A DNA stretch of 32,138 nucleotides from CAYTAP01 sp964435775 (GTDB lineage Bacteria > Planctomycetota > Phycisphaerae > Tepidisphaerales > Tepidisphaeraceae), in assembly GCA_964435775.1 (NCBI GenBank), contig CAYTAP010000031.1, positions 1 through 32,138 of the forward strand. Direction: 5' to 3'. Within the stretch, counting starts at the first letter, position 1. Every line of letters starts with the position of its first letter. The position numbers were made by a program, and so were the translations under genes. This document shows, in pieces, positions 1 through 7,035 of the stretch. The notes below the pieces were generated by a model. The model was given only the letters and a program-made list of their open reading frames with translations. It searched no databases and was not told the origin of the DNA.

Positions 1-40
1 TTAGAGGAAGACGGCGGCTGAAGCCGCCCCTACGGAAGGC
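1..40. repeat. Partial copy of the GGCGGCTGAAGCCGCC palindrome family
   Basis: The window opens inside a repeat. It reads TTAGAGGAAG and then the self-complementary core GGCGGCTGAAGCCGCC, followed by CCTACGGAAG. The same core and flanks recur at 5017-5111, where the element is complete. The short minus-strand reading frame through this stretch is translated repeat and is not annotated as a gene. Confidence 0.75.
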
Positions 41-60
41 CCATTCGAGGATTGAAAGCC

Positions 61-120
61 CCTGTCCTGCGGACCATCCCGCGATTGGAACAGTGGTCCG
101 CGGAGTACCACGGACCCTAC
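61..120. repeat. GGTCCGC palindromic element, degenerate left half
   Basis: The right arm ATGGTCCGCGGAGTACCACG-type sequence ending in GGACCCTAC (about 94-120) matches the intact copies at 562-633 and 17909-17980. The left arm (about 64-79, TCCTGCGGACCAT) is eroded. It lies about 100 bases upstream of the small membrane protein gene. Confidence 0.75.
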
Positions 121-224
121 AATACTGCCCACTGCCCACAACACATCCCCTCCGGCAATTTTGACGAGCCATCCGCTGGCGCGCCGATACTTCCTCAACA
201 AGCCCACATGAGGAGACGCGCGGC

Positions 225-449
225 ATGACCATTCTTTTAGATCGTTTGCTGAGCCGGTTGTTGCGGGGCGTGATTATTTTGCTGATCACCGTGGCGGCTG
301 GCGCGGCGCTGTTTCTGCTCTACAGCGGATTGATCGCCCTATGCAGCGGCCGCTTTTCCCCGGCCGTCGCCATGCTCGGCGCCAGCGCCATCGCGTCGGC
401 CGCCTGCTACGGCCTGTGCCGGCATGGAAATGATTTGATGGACAGGTGA
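225..449 (+). CDS. Small two-helix membrane protein, unknown function
   Basis: This is a 74-residue protein I do not recognise. It has two strongly hydrophobic stretches, about residues 13-38 (VIILLITVAAGAALFLLYSG) and about 46-63, separated by a short loop, so it is probably a two-pass inner membrane protein. The N-terminus carries three arginines before the first helix and the C-terminus is short and charged. The ATG is preceded by AGGAG at 211-215, nine bases upstream, which supports both the start and the gene being real. No neighbour shares its strand closely: ccsA ends toward it from the other side, with repeats between. No function can be inferred beyond membrane location. Confidence 0.5.
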   Translation: MTILLDRLLSRLLRGVIILLITVAAGAALFLLYSGLIALCSGRFSPAVAMLGASAIASAACYGLCRHGNDLMDR

Positions 450-540
450 GGAGTAGTCGCCAGTGGGCAGGCGGCAGTCGGCAGTGAAGAAGAGGAACTG
501 CAAGCTTCGACGGTCTTGACTGCCCACTGCCCACTTATTC
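450..540. repeat. Intergenic inverted repeat with AGTGGGCAG / CTGCCCACT arms
   Basis: AGTGGGCAG with CGGCAGTCGGCAGT (about 461-485) faces ACTGCCCACTGCCCACTT (about 519-536). The motif TGCCCACTGCCCA also occurs near 126-138. This is noncoding filler between convergent genes; frames through it are repeat translations. Confidence 0.55.
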
Positions 541-561
541 ACGCGTAGCTGTGCAGCAGTT

Positions 562-633
562 GTAGGGTCCGTGGTACTCCGCGGACCATTGCCGCGAAGG
601 GAATAATGGTCCGCGGAGTACCACGGACCCTAC
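562..633. repeat. GGTCCGC palindromic element, intact (29-bp arms)
   Basis: Perfect 29-base inverted repeats at 562-590 and 605-633 surround a 14-base loop. The outer ends are GTAGGGTCC and GGACCCTAC. It lies 17 bases past the ccsA stop codon. A near-identical 20-base sequence matching the ccsA 3' end flanks it on both sides (537-556 and 649-668, one mismatch). Confidence 0.92.
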
Positions 634-650
634 GAGAATTTTCAACTAAT

Positions 651-2567
651 TCACGCATAGCTGTGCAGGCCCACCAGGAAGTAGGTCACGCCGATCCAGT
701 TGAGCAGCATGACGCCGAAGCCGACGATGCTGAGGACGGCGGTCCACCACGCCTTGTCATCGGTGGCGACGCGGACGTGGACGACGATCAAGTACACGAT
801 CCATGTCACCAGTGCGAAGGTTTCCTTCGGATCCCACCCCCAGGGCCGGCCCCACGATTCATCCGCCCAGACCGCGCCGCAGATGATGCCGACGCCAAGC
901 ACCCAGAACGCCAGTTGCAGGACGACGAGGTTCTGCTGGTCGAGCGTCGCCAGGAATCCCCGCGCCTTCAGTGAGGTCGCGGTGTCATTCGCCTGCGCGA
1001 CGACCGGGGCGGGACAGGCCTCCAGCGAGCCGGCCGGGATGAACAGCAGCCGCGCCAGCGTTTGATGCCAGCTCAGCGACACTGCGCCGCCGGAGACGGC
1101 TCCTTCGGCGGTCATCATGGTCGGATCAGTGCCGTAGGATGCCTCCTCGTACCGCGCCGCCATGTCGGCCGAGAGCTGTCGGCCGGGGACGCGCGACAGC
1201 GTGCCGTAGTTGCTGTAATACTTGATCAGCCACCAGACACTCAGGCAAAAGCCCATCGTGATCAACGCATAGGCGGCCGTCACGAGGGTGACGTGAATAT
1301 AAAGCCAGTAGCTCATGAGCACGCCGTTGACGTGGTTGATTTCCGCGCCGATGTCGCGCCCGGCCACGAAAGGCGCGGTGAACAGCGCGATCAGCGACAG
1401 CCAGCCGACGAAGCTCGCCCCGGCGCCGAAGATATTCTTGGGCTTGTACAACTCAAAGATCAGCCCCAAGGCGCAACCGAACCAGGCGCTGAACATGACG
1501 CTCTCAAACTGGTTTTTGATCGGGATCGATCCAACCAGCCACCAGCGGACGCCGATCCCGGCGGTGTGAATCAGGAAGCCGAGCACGAACAGTCGAAGCG
1601 CCCACAGTCGCAAGCGGGGCGTTTCCGATCGCGCAGCCATCAAAAAGAGCACGAACGCGGCGAAATAAAGCGCCGCACCGGGAATCGTCGTTTTCGCCAG
1701 ACGATTGTAGATGACCTCCGTCTGCCGCTTGGCCATCGAGGGATAGAGCGCCGGATTGATCTGCGGCAGCGCCGCAGCGAGGGTGGCGATGTCCTGGTTG
1801 ACGGCCGCCGCATCCTCGGAGCGCCAATGGTCGCGCATCTTGAGCAGTGTGTTGCCGACTGTTTCCAATTGTGCTTCATGCCCGGCGTATCCCGCGACCG
1901 GTGGGGGCGCCTTGCCGCCTTCCTTCTTCAACACTTCCACCCACGCGGGCACCGCGCCGATGACATCGCCGAACGTATGCCAGTGGGTCAGGTTTTTGTC
2001 CCCATTGGGCAGCATTTCGTTCGGTCCCGGCGGAATGATCCGCAGGAATGCCAGGTTGGGGAGGAAGAGCTGCTCCAGCGTCGTCGCGGCGCTGTACACC
2101 TGGTTGACCGCCTTGGCCTTGAAGACCGCCGACGATTGCAGGTCCATCGCCAGGTGTTGCATCTCTTCGCTGTGCCACAATTCCAGTGAGATTGTCCCCT
2201 CCTTCAGAATTCGCTGCTTTTCATCGCTGCTCAGCGAACTGAGTTGCTGAAGGTCCTTGCGCATGGGGACGTTGCGGATTTTGATCAGGTTGTGATTGGC
2301 GTAACGCTCGGGGCGGAACGCGAGGTCGAGCACCGTGTAGATGGCCGGATCGCCGTTGAGGGAGCTGCGCCCGGTGATCGCATAAAGCGTCTGCCGCGCG
2401 AAGCTGTCCATCGTTTTGAGGTTCATCTCATCCTGAACCGTGACGGTCTCCAGCGTCTTAAGATTGAGCTTGGACGCGAAGTCATCCGCGCGAACGCTTC
2501 CCGTTATGCACGCGACGGCCAGCAGCATCAGGGAGACGATAGAGGTTGTTGAAGTTTTCATGGTCAT
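651..2567 (-). CDS. ccsA: Cytochrome c biogenesis protein CcsA (ResC-like), with large periplasmic N-terminal domain
   Basis: The product is the haem-handling half of the System II cytochrome c synthetase, which works with ResB to move haem across the membrane and attach it to apocytochrome c. Residues 1-27 look like a signal peptide ending in VRA. Residues about 28-292 form a long soluble region. From about 297 on it is multi-pass. The family's tryptophan-rich WWD signature is clear at 572-582 (WGRPWGWDPKE). H334, H425 and H597 lie in or beside helices and are candidate haem ligands. At 638 residues it is longer than a minimal CcsA because of the soluble N-terminal part. Two ATGs compete, at 2567 and 2561 (MKTST); neither has a strong ribosome site. 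It follows resB on the same strand, about 200 bases downstream with a repeat between, and probably shares its transcript. Confidence 0.92.
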   Translation of the reverse strand: MTMKTSTTSIVSLMLLAVACITGSVRADDFASKLNLKTLETVTVQDEMNLKTMDSFARQTLYAITGRSSLNGDPAIYTVLDLAFRPERYANHNLIKIRNVPMRKDLQQLSSLSSDEKQRILKEGTISLELWHSEEMQHLAMDLQSSAVFKAKAVNQVYSAATTLEQLFLPNLAFLRIIPPGPNEMLPNGDKNLTHWHTFGDVIGAVPAWVEVLKKEGGKAPPPVAGYAGHEAQLETVGNTLLKMRDHWRSEDAAAVNQDIATLAAALPQINPALYPSMAKRQTEVIYNRLAKTTIPGAALYFAAFVLFLMAARSETPRLRLWALRLFVLGFLIHTAGIGVRWWLVGSIPIKNQFESVMFSAWFGCALGLIFELYKPKNIFGAGASFVGWLSLIALFTAPFVAGRDIGAEINHVNGVLMSYWLYIHVTLVTAAYALITMGFCLSVWWLIKYYSNYGTLSRVPGRQLSADMAARYEEASYGTDPTMMTAEGAVSGGAVSLSWHQTLARLLFIPAGSLEACPAPVVAQANDTATSLKARGFLATLDQQNLVVLQLAFWVLGVGIICGAVWADESWGRPWGWDPKETFALVTWIVYLIVVHVRVATDDKAWWTAVLSIVGFGVMLLNWIGVTYFLVGLHSYA

Positions 2568-2655
2568 GGGGCTTTTTGTTGTCCAGCAGGTCGTGCTTGA
2601 TTGCGTTCACACACACCGCTTCATCATCGCGGTATTTCTCAAATCCTTAACTCGC

Positions 2656-2722
2656 GTAGGGTCCGCCTCGCGGACCATCATGCGTTTCGCCTGAACAATT
2701 CGGTCCGCAGTGCCGACCCTGC
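2656..2722. repeat. GGTCCGC palindromic element, degenerate
   Basis: The left arm GTAGGGTCCGCCTCGCGGAC (2656-2675, followed by CAT) is well kept; the right arm (about 2701-2720, CGGTCCGCAGTGCCGACCCT) has several changes. It lies about 45 bases beyond the resB stop, between resB and ccsA. Confidence 0.8.
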
Positions 2723-2767
2723 AGGATTCATGCTACTCGCCGCTTGATGCCGCCGGAAAGATAAAAA

Positions 2768-4804
2768 TCACTTCGCATTCGCCAGCTCCGGCGTCGCTGC
2801 GGGTTCAAGCCCCTGTGCCTTGGCAAAGGCCTTTGCCTTCGCCTGGGCGATCGCCTTTCGCTTCATGTTTCGAATGATGACCGGTTTCAGATAAAACGCG
2901 TAAATCAGCCCCACGCCCATCATGATGCAGCCGGTGACCATGATCCAGACGCCCGGCCGCGAGCCGACGCCGAGCACCGTCCATCGCTGCCCCTGAGGGT
3001 CCCACGCCGCCTGGAAGAAGGCCCATCGTCCATTGTCGAAATGGACGGGGTTGTTCATGTGCGCCACCGCGGTATACGGCGCGATGTTGCCCGTTGGGTC
3101 GGTGACGACGATCGTGCTCTTGAAATCGCGGAAGGGGCCTTTCAAGCCCGATCCGCCGGGATAATGGACTAGCTCAAAGCTTTTCAGCGTGATCTTCGCC
3201 GGCAACTGCCGTCGGCGGTTGCCCAGTTGCAACTCGAGTCGGGCGCTGCTCCCGGGCAGGGCGATGGATGGACCATTCCAGATCGTCTCGTACGGCTCAT
3301 CTGCGAATGGGACATACGCCAGTTTGCTCCAATCCCCCATCGTGACGCGCACCTGGAGCACCTGCGCCGCCCCGGCCTGGCTGATCGAACCTTCCTGCTG
3401 CACCTTCGGCACCGGCACGACGCGATCAATGCGCTGCACATGATCCCGACGGTCAAACTGCATCGTCCAAGGCTCGCCTTGAATCGCCAGCGTGATCTTG
3501 CCGCTGCCCGTCGGCGCATCCTTGATTTCCGGCGGCTGCTTCAATCCGGTGTGGATATCGACGATTCCTCCCCCGGCGGTGGTGATCAGCGTGTGCTTCT
3601 CATCCTCCTGGTTGGGCTGAAGATGAAACGGATCCTCGAACGTGTAGGTGGTCAGCAGGTCATCATCCAGCGGTTTGGTCTGACGCTTGCCCATCGGCCC
3701 GGCGCCCTCGACGTTCAGCTTCCAATCCGTGACGGCCCGGCCGGGAATCAACTGGCGGCGGAAGGTTTGCGTGGGGGTGGTGACCATCATCGTCAGCACC
3801 TCGACCATTTGCCCATCCATCGCGGGAAACGCCGGGTTGAAGTTCTCAATCGCCAACGTGTAGCCGGTCTTCCCAAGTGGATAGCTTTTGCCAGGTTGGA
3901 CTGTGAGCGTTTGGGCAAAATCACCGACCTTGACCTCGATCTTGTGCGCCTCCCCGGCCGATTCCTTGAGCTTGGCCACCAGCGCGGCATCCGCGACGTT
4001 GCGATGCTCCAGCTCCATGCCCGGAATGCTCTTGCGGGAGTTTTGCGGATCCGACGCCACCAGCCATTCCTCGGCGCCCTGACCGGTGTGCGGGTTGGTC
4101 AACGTGATCTTCACGCCGGCATCGGTTGCCTTCGGGTCCTCCACATACTTCGATTCAATCTGCGCGTAAGGCCAATATCCCACGATGTCGAGCTTCAAGG
4201 GCGCTGGGAGCTGAAACTCCTGCGCCAGCGTGCGCTGGGCAAGCTCGCCGGTTTGCGGATCCCTCATCGACACCGTCGGCACGATGTCATGCAGGTCGCT
4301 CCCGTCGAGTTGCGATGTATTGCCGAGTTCGGCCGTGTATTCGTGAAAACGGGGAAGGGTATAGAGAATATGCTGCCCGACGTTGACCCCGTTGAGGCGC
4401 ACATACAGGCTGCGGTCGGTCGTGTCGTAAAAGTGATCGACGGTCTGCCCCATGCGGATCGTGGTCTGCCCCTCGATCTTGTATGCGTAATAGGTCGCCA
4501 TCCCCGCGATGAGGACGATGATCCCGCTGTGAATGCACCACACCCCATAGCGCGGCGGCGTGAACGGGATGCGTTCCCAAGTCACGGTGGCGAGGGTCAA
4601 CACGAGCAGCACCATCAGCACCTGGAGCGGCCAGGCATTGAAAGACTGGAGGTCACTCAATTCAAAATAGGCGCGGATTGACGGAAGCCCTGATCCCACC
4701 GCGACATACAGCGCGACGAGCACCATGATCGTGATGCCAAAATAAACGCTGCCGAGGGTTCGGCGGTGGAGGGATTTCAGGATCGACAGCACCAGGGTCT
4801 CCAC
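2768..4804 (-). CDS. resB: Cytochrome c biogenesis protein ResB
   Basis: ResB is the partner of CcsA in System II cytochrome c maturation. Counting from the GTG at 4804, the protein is 678 residues with helices at about 20-38, 58-76 and 86-106, the last with H92 in WCIHSG. A very large extracytoplasmic region follows (about 110-615), then a final helix at about 618-640 and a basic Lys/Ala-rich tail. Three helices, a big loop and a fourth helix is the usual ResB plan. The frame stays open upstream to an ATG at 5173, but that extension would translate the palindrome at 5017-5111 and lacks ResB-like sequence, and the next in-frame ATG falls inside the first helix. GTG at 4804 (or 4792) is therefore chosen without a clear ribosome site. 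ccsA follows downstream. Confidence 0.88.
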   Translation of the reverse strand: METLVLSILKSLHRRTLGSVYFGITIMVLVALYVAVGSGLPSIRAYFELSDLQSFNAWPLQVLMVLLVLTLATVTWERIPFTPPRYGVWCIHSGIIVLIAGMATYYAYKIEGQTTIRMGQTVDHFYDTTDRSLYVRLNGVNVGQHILYTLPRFHEYTAELGNTSQLDGSDLHDIVPTVSMRDPQTGELAQRTLAQEFQLPAPLKLDIVGYWPYAQIESKYVEDPKATDAGVKITLTNPHTGQGAEEWLVASDPQNSRKSIPGMELEHRNVADAALVAKLKESAGEAHKIEVKVGDFAQTLTVQPGKSYPLGKTGYTLAIENFNPAFPAMDGQMVEVLTMMVTTPTQTFRRQLIPGRAVTDWKLNVEGAGPMGKRQTKPLDDDLLTTYTFEDPFHLQPNQEDEKHTLITTAGGGIVDIHTGLKQPPEIKDAPTGSGKITLAIQGEPWTMQFDRRDHVQRIDRVVPVPKVQQEGSISQAGAAQVLQVRVTMGDWSKLAYVPFADEPYETIWNGPSIALPGSSARLELQLGNRRRQLPAKITLKSFELVHYPGGSGLKGPFRDFKSTIVVTDPTGNIAPYTAVAHMNNPVHFDNGRWAFFQAAWDPQGQRWTVLGVGSRPGVWIMVTGCIMMGVGLIYAFYLKPVIIRNMKRKAIAQAKAKAFAKAQGLEPAATPELANAK

Positions 4805-5016
4805 AATTGGATTGAGGGCAGGGTCTGTGCGTGGCCGGAGAGCGTGGGACCGTTTGCGGAGCTTTGCCGGACCTTCCCAATCGTCACATGCGGCCAAACA
4901 GGCGATTGTACGACCTCGCCGTCCCTTTTCTACCAGACATCCGGAAAAAAGGGAGTTATGGACATTGTGGTAATTTGACGCAGGGAGGCAACCGAAGTCG
5001 GGCGAGGCGCAGGGTG
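4805..5016. other. Noncoding region upstream of resB
   Basis: I see no convincing gene in the stretch between the resB start and the palindrome at 5017. It should hold the resB-ccsA promoter, but I could not pick a pair of -35 and -10 boxes with confidence. Confidence 0.4.
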
Positions 5017-5111
5017 TTTCAATTCTCTTTGGTAGAGGCGGCTTCAGCCGCCGTCTTCCTCTAAAACGGCGGCTGAAGCCGCCCCTACGGAAGATATATT
5101 GAGAATTGAAA
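5017..5111. repeat. Nested palindromic element (GGCGGCTGAAGCCGCC family)
   Basis: Outer arms TTTCAATTCTC (5017-5027) and GAGAATTGAAA (5101-5111) enclose inner arms GTAGAGGCGGCTTCAGCCGC (from 5032) and GCGGCTGAAGCCGCCCCTAC (to about 5088). Each inner arm is itself self-complementary at its core, so the whole can form a long hairpin or a cruciform. A partial copy is at 1-40. It lies about 100 bases downstream of the MinD-like gene and upstream of resB. Confidence 0.85.
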
Positions 5112-5212
5112 GACCCTGGGGGCGGGCCCCACCAACGAAAAGGCGACGGATCGCCGCCCGTCGCCTCTTCCATCGGGTTGCCCCGGTGTTTATCAGATTG
5201 TGCAACGACGCA

Positions 5213-6832
5213 TCATGCCGCTTCGAGGAGCAGGCCGGTCTTGCGGCCCCAGCGGAGTTTGCGGTAGGGCTGAACCTGGGCTTGTCCGGTGCTCAGGAGT
5301 GGCTGGAGGATGTTGGCCGACAGATCGTGGTGATCGACATACAGTCGCAGCACCGGCATTGCGTGGGCGTCAATCGCCAGTTGCGGAACCGCCATCGCGA
5401 TAAGCCCCCTGTTTTCGACCAGCCATCGATAGGCCTGCCCGATGTTGGCGGCGGGGAACCGACCCTGCCGCACCACCGCCATCAGCACCAGGCGATGGTC
5501 GCGGGCGATCATCAGCCGCGCTTCGGGGCACATCGGCGCCCGGACCGGACACTCCACCCATTCCCCGGCGGCGTGCTGAAGGATCGCGTCGAGCATCGCC
5601 TCGTCGCTGTCGGGGATGTCCGACAGATCGACGATCTCTGCAATGTCTCGCCGCGAGCCGGGGTGAGGGATGGTCGTACCGAAGGTTGCCGGCGCCTGTG
5701 GTGAAGCCGGTCGATCCGTGGACTCCGTGGATGCCAGCGCCGGTGTTGGGACAATGACATCGCCCACCCAATGTGAATGGGCCGGTTCATGCTCGTCGTG
5801 TTCGATCATGGCGTCCTCCTCGGACGTGTGGGGCAACGGAACGGAGGGAGTGTGTTGATCGGCAAAAGCCGCTTCGGCGGCATGTGCGGCTTTCATTGTT
5901 CTGGTCACAAAAGCCTCCAGCGCCGGCCAGTGCGCCCCGCGCCCGCCTGGAACGGCAACGTGAATCGCGCGGCAGGACAAAACGTGCTGCTCGCGGATCC
6001 CATCGGCATCGAGCACGGTCAGCCGCTCGCTCACCGGCCAATTCAAAAACTGCTGGCAGACCCCCGCGAGCTTGTCATGAATCCGCGTCGCCTGGGCATC
6101 GTCGGCGGTTTCGATCAACGCCACCGACAACCGGGCGCGATCCCCGTCGTTGTTCGCGTCGCCCAGCCCCTTGAGCATCCGATATCCGGCAACCACCCCA
6201 TCGTGATCGCAGGTGGAGNNNNNNNNNNATCGGTCAATGCCCCGCAACGCCGGGCGCGCTTCCAGCAGACGAGGCGAACGCGTGGTCAGCAGCCAATGAT
6301 CCACATCCCAGTTCAACTCCGCGAGCGCTTCGCCCAACTGCGCATCGTCAAAATATTCGCAGGCCGGGGCGTCGTCCTCACGATGATTGGAGAGTTCACG
6401 CCGCTCGAAATGGCTTACGCGAAGCTCCGCAGCGTCCAGTTCAATCAACCCCACGCGGCCTCCCCCGGCCGCCAGGTGACGGGCGTATTGCCGCACACGC
6501 TCATCCTGCCGGCCGTTGAGATGGGCGCTGATCACATGCGTCAGTGACACTGTGTGTTCCGAAGGTGACGGGTCCGCGTGGATTGATCCGCCCGTCTCGC
6601 CGCCGTACATCCGCGCGAACTCCTCGGGCGTCATGTCGATGCTCACGTCACCGGACGCCTGTGCCTTATCCCCGCCATGGCGGTCATCGGGCGGGCTCGC
6701 TTGCGGCGTCTGTCCCCCCGGCGGCCGGCGCACGGGACGCGAAGCCCCATTGGTCTGCCGATCCCGCACATCAGACAGAAAAAGATGGCTGATGTCAGAG
6801 AGATTTCGTGAAGGTTTGGGCTGATCGCTCAT
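5213..6832 (-). CDS. MinD/ParA-like protein lacking the P-loop, partner gene of ParA-CBM48
   Basis: Residues about 95-290 follow a deviant-Walker ATPase of the MinD/FlhG type step by step. A strand leads to the place where KGGxGKT should be, but the sequence there is AHLNGRQDER (103-112). After it come the helix VRQYARHLAAGGG and the A'-like strand RVGLIELDAAELRV (126-139), then DVDHWLLTTRSPRLLE (176-191), STCDHDGVVAGYRMLKGL (206-223) and a late strand LSVALIETADDAQATRI. The catalytic lysines are gone, so ATP hydrolysis is unlikely. The first 95 residues are polar with an MTPEEFARMYGG segment. The C-terminal half (about 300-539) is unfamiliar and ends PYRKLRWGRKTGLLLEAA. Ten Ns at 6219-6228 interrupt it; the frame is open on both sides but the true gap length is unknown. 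It lies about 200 bases after the ParA-CBM48 gene on the same strand. The fold assignment is inference from the pattern. Confidence 0.72.
   Translation of the reverse strand: MSDQPKPSRNLSDISHLFLSDVRDRQTNGASRPVRRPPGGQTPQASPPDDRHGGDKAQASGDVSIDMTPEEFARMYGGETGGSIHADPSPSEHTVSLTHVISAHLNGRQDERVRQYARHLAAGGGRVGLIELDAAELRVSHFERRELSNHREDDAPACEYFDDAQLGEALAELNWDVDHWLLTTRSPRLLEARPALRGIDRXXXXSTCDHDGVVAGYRMLKGLGDANNDGDRARLSVALIETADDAQATRIHDKLAGVCQQFLNWPVSERLTVLDADGIREQHVLSCRAIHVAVPGGRGAHWPALEAFVTRTMKAAHAAEAAFADQHTPSVPLPHTSEEDAMIEHDEHEPAHSHWVGDVIVPTPALASTESTDRPASPQAPATFGTTIPHPGSRRDIAEIVDLSDIPDSDEAMLDAILQHAAGEWVECPVRAPMCPEARLMIARDHRLVLMAVVRQGRFPAANIGQAYRWLVENRGLIAMAVPQLAIDAHAMPVLRLYVDHHDLSANILQPLLSTGQAQVQPYRKLRWGRKTGLLLEAA
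6219..6228. other. Assembly gap (10 Ns)
   Basis: Ten unknown bases mark a scaffold join or masked stretch inside the MinD-like gene. The missing part is a beta strand that in MinD relatives precedes the switch region. If ten is only a placeholder, the encoded length and frame here are not reliable. Confidence 0.97.
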
Positions 6833-6983
6833 GATGGGTCATGCCTGCCGGTTAAAAAAAAGTGCCGGGAGCCTGCCAATGGCCGCGACGCGGGTTGCGA
6901 AACACATTCGCGTCCGCTCTCTCCCCGCGCCAGCGTGATCGCGTCCGTGCCTCCCGCGAGCGCTGCGAAGCATATTGGCGTCC

Positions 6984-7025
6984 GCTCCCTCCTCCGGTAC
7001 GCCGGGGGAGGGCTGGGGAGGGGGC
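6984..7025. repeat. Intergenic GGGGGAGGGCTGGGGAGGG-type repeat
   Basis: CTCCCTCCTCCGGTACGCCG, followed by GGGGAGGGCTGGGGAGGGGG, resembles the sequence at 21480-21520 (CTCCCCCGCGTACTCGCGGG and so on), with short inverted arms around GTAC or GTACTC. It occupies the 200-base gap between the ParA-CBM48 gene and its downstream neighbour. Confidence 0.55.
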
Positions 7026-7035
7026 CGTCCCACGC

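Noticed and set aside
1..207. Minus-strand open frame at the left edge
   Set aside because: It is a translation of two repeat families; the same peptide ends (such as AASAAVFL) arise again near 5031-5064 from the repeat.
1062..2189. Long plus-strand open frame
   Set aside because: It lies antisense to ccsA, whose motifs are unambiguous; the frame is open because of GC-rich third positions.
3227..4681. 484-codon plus-strand open frame
   Set aside because: Antisense to resB; composition is rich in Arg, His and Asp as expected for a shadow frame, with no motif.
4805..5173. N-terminal extension of resB
   Set aside because: It would translate the palindrome at 5017-5111 and has no ResB character; GTG 4804 gives a normal N-terminus ahead of helix 1.
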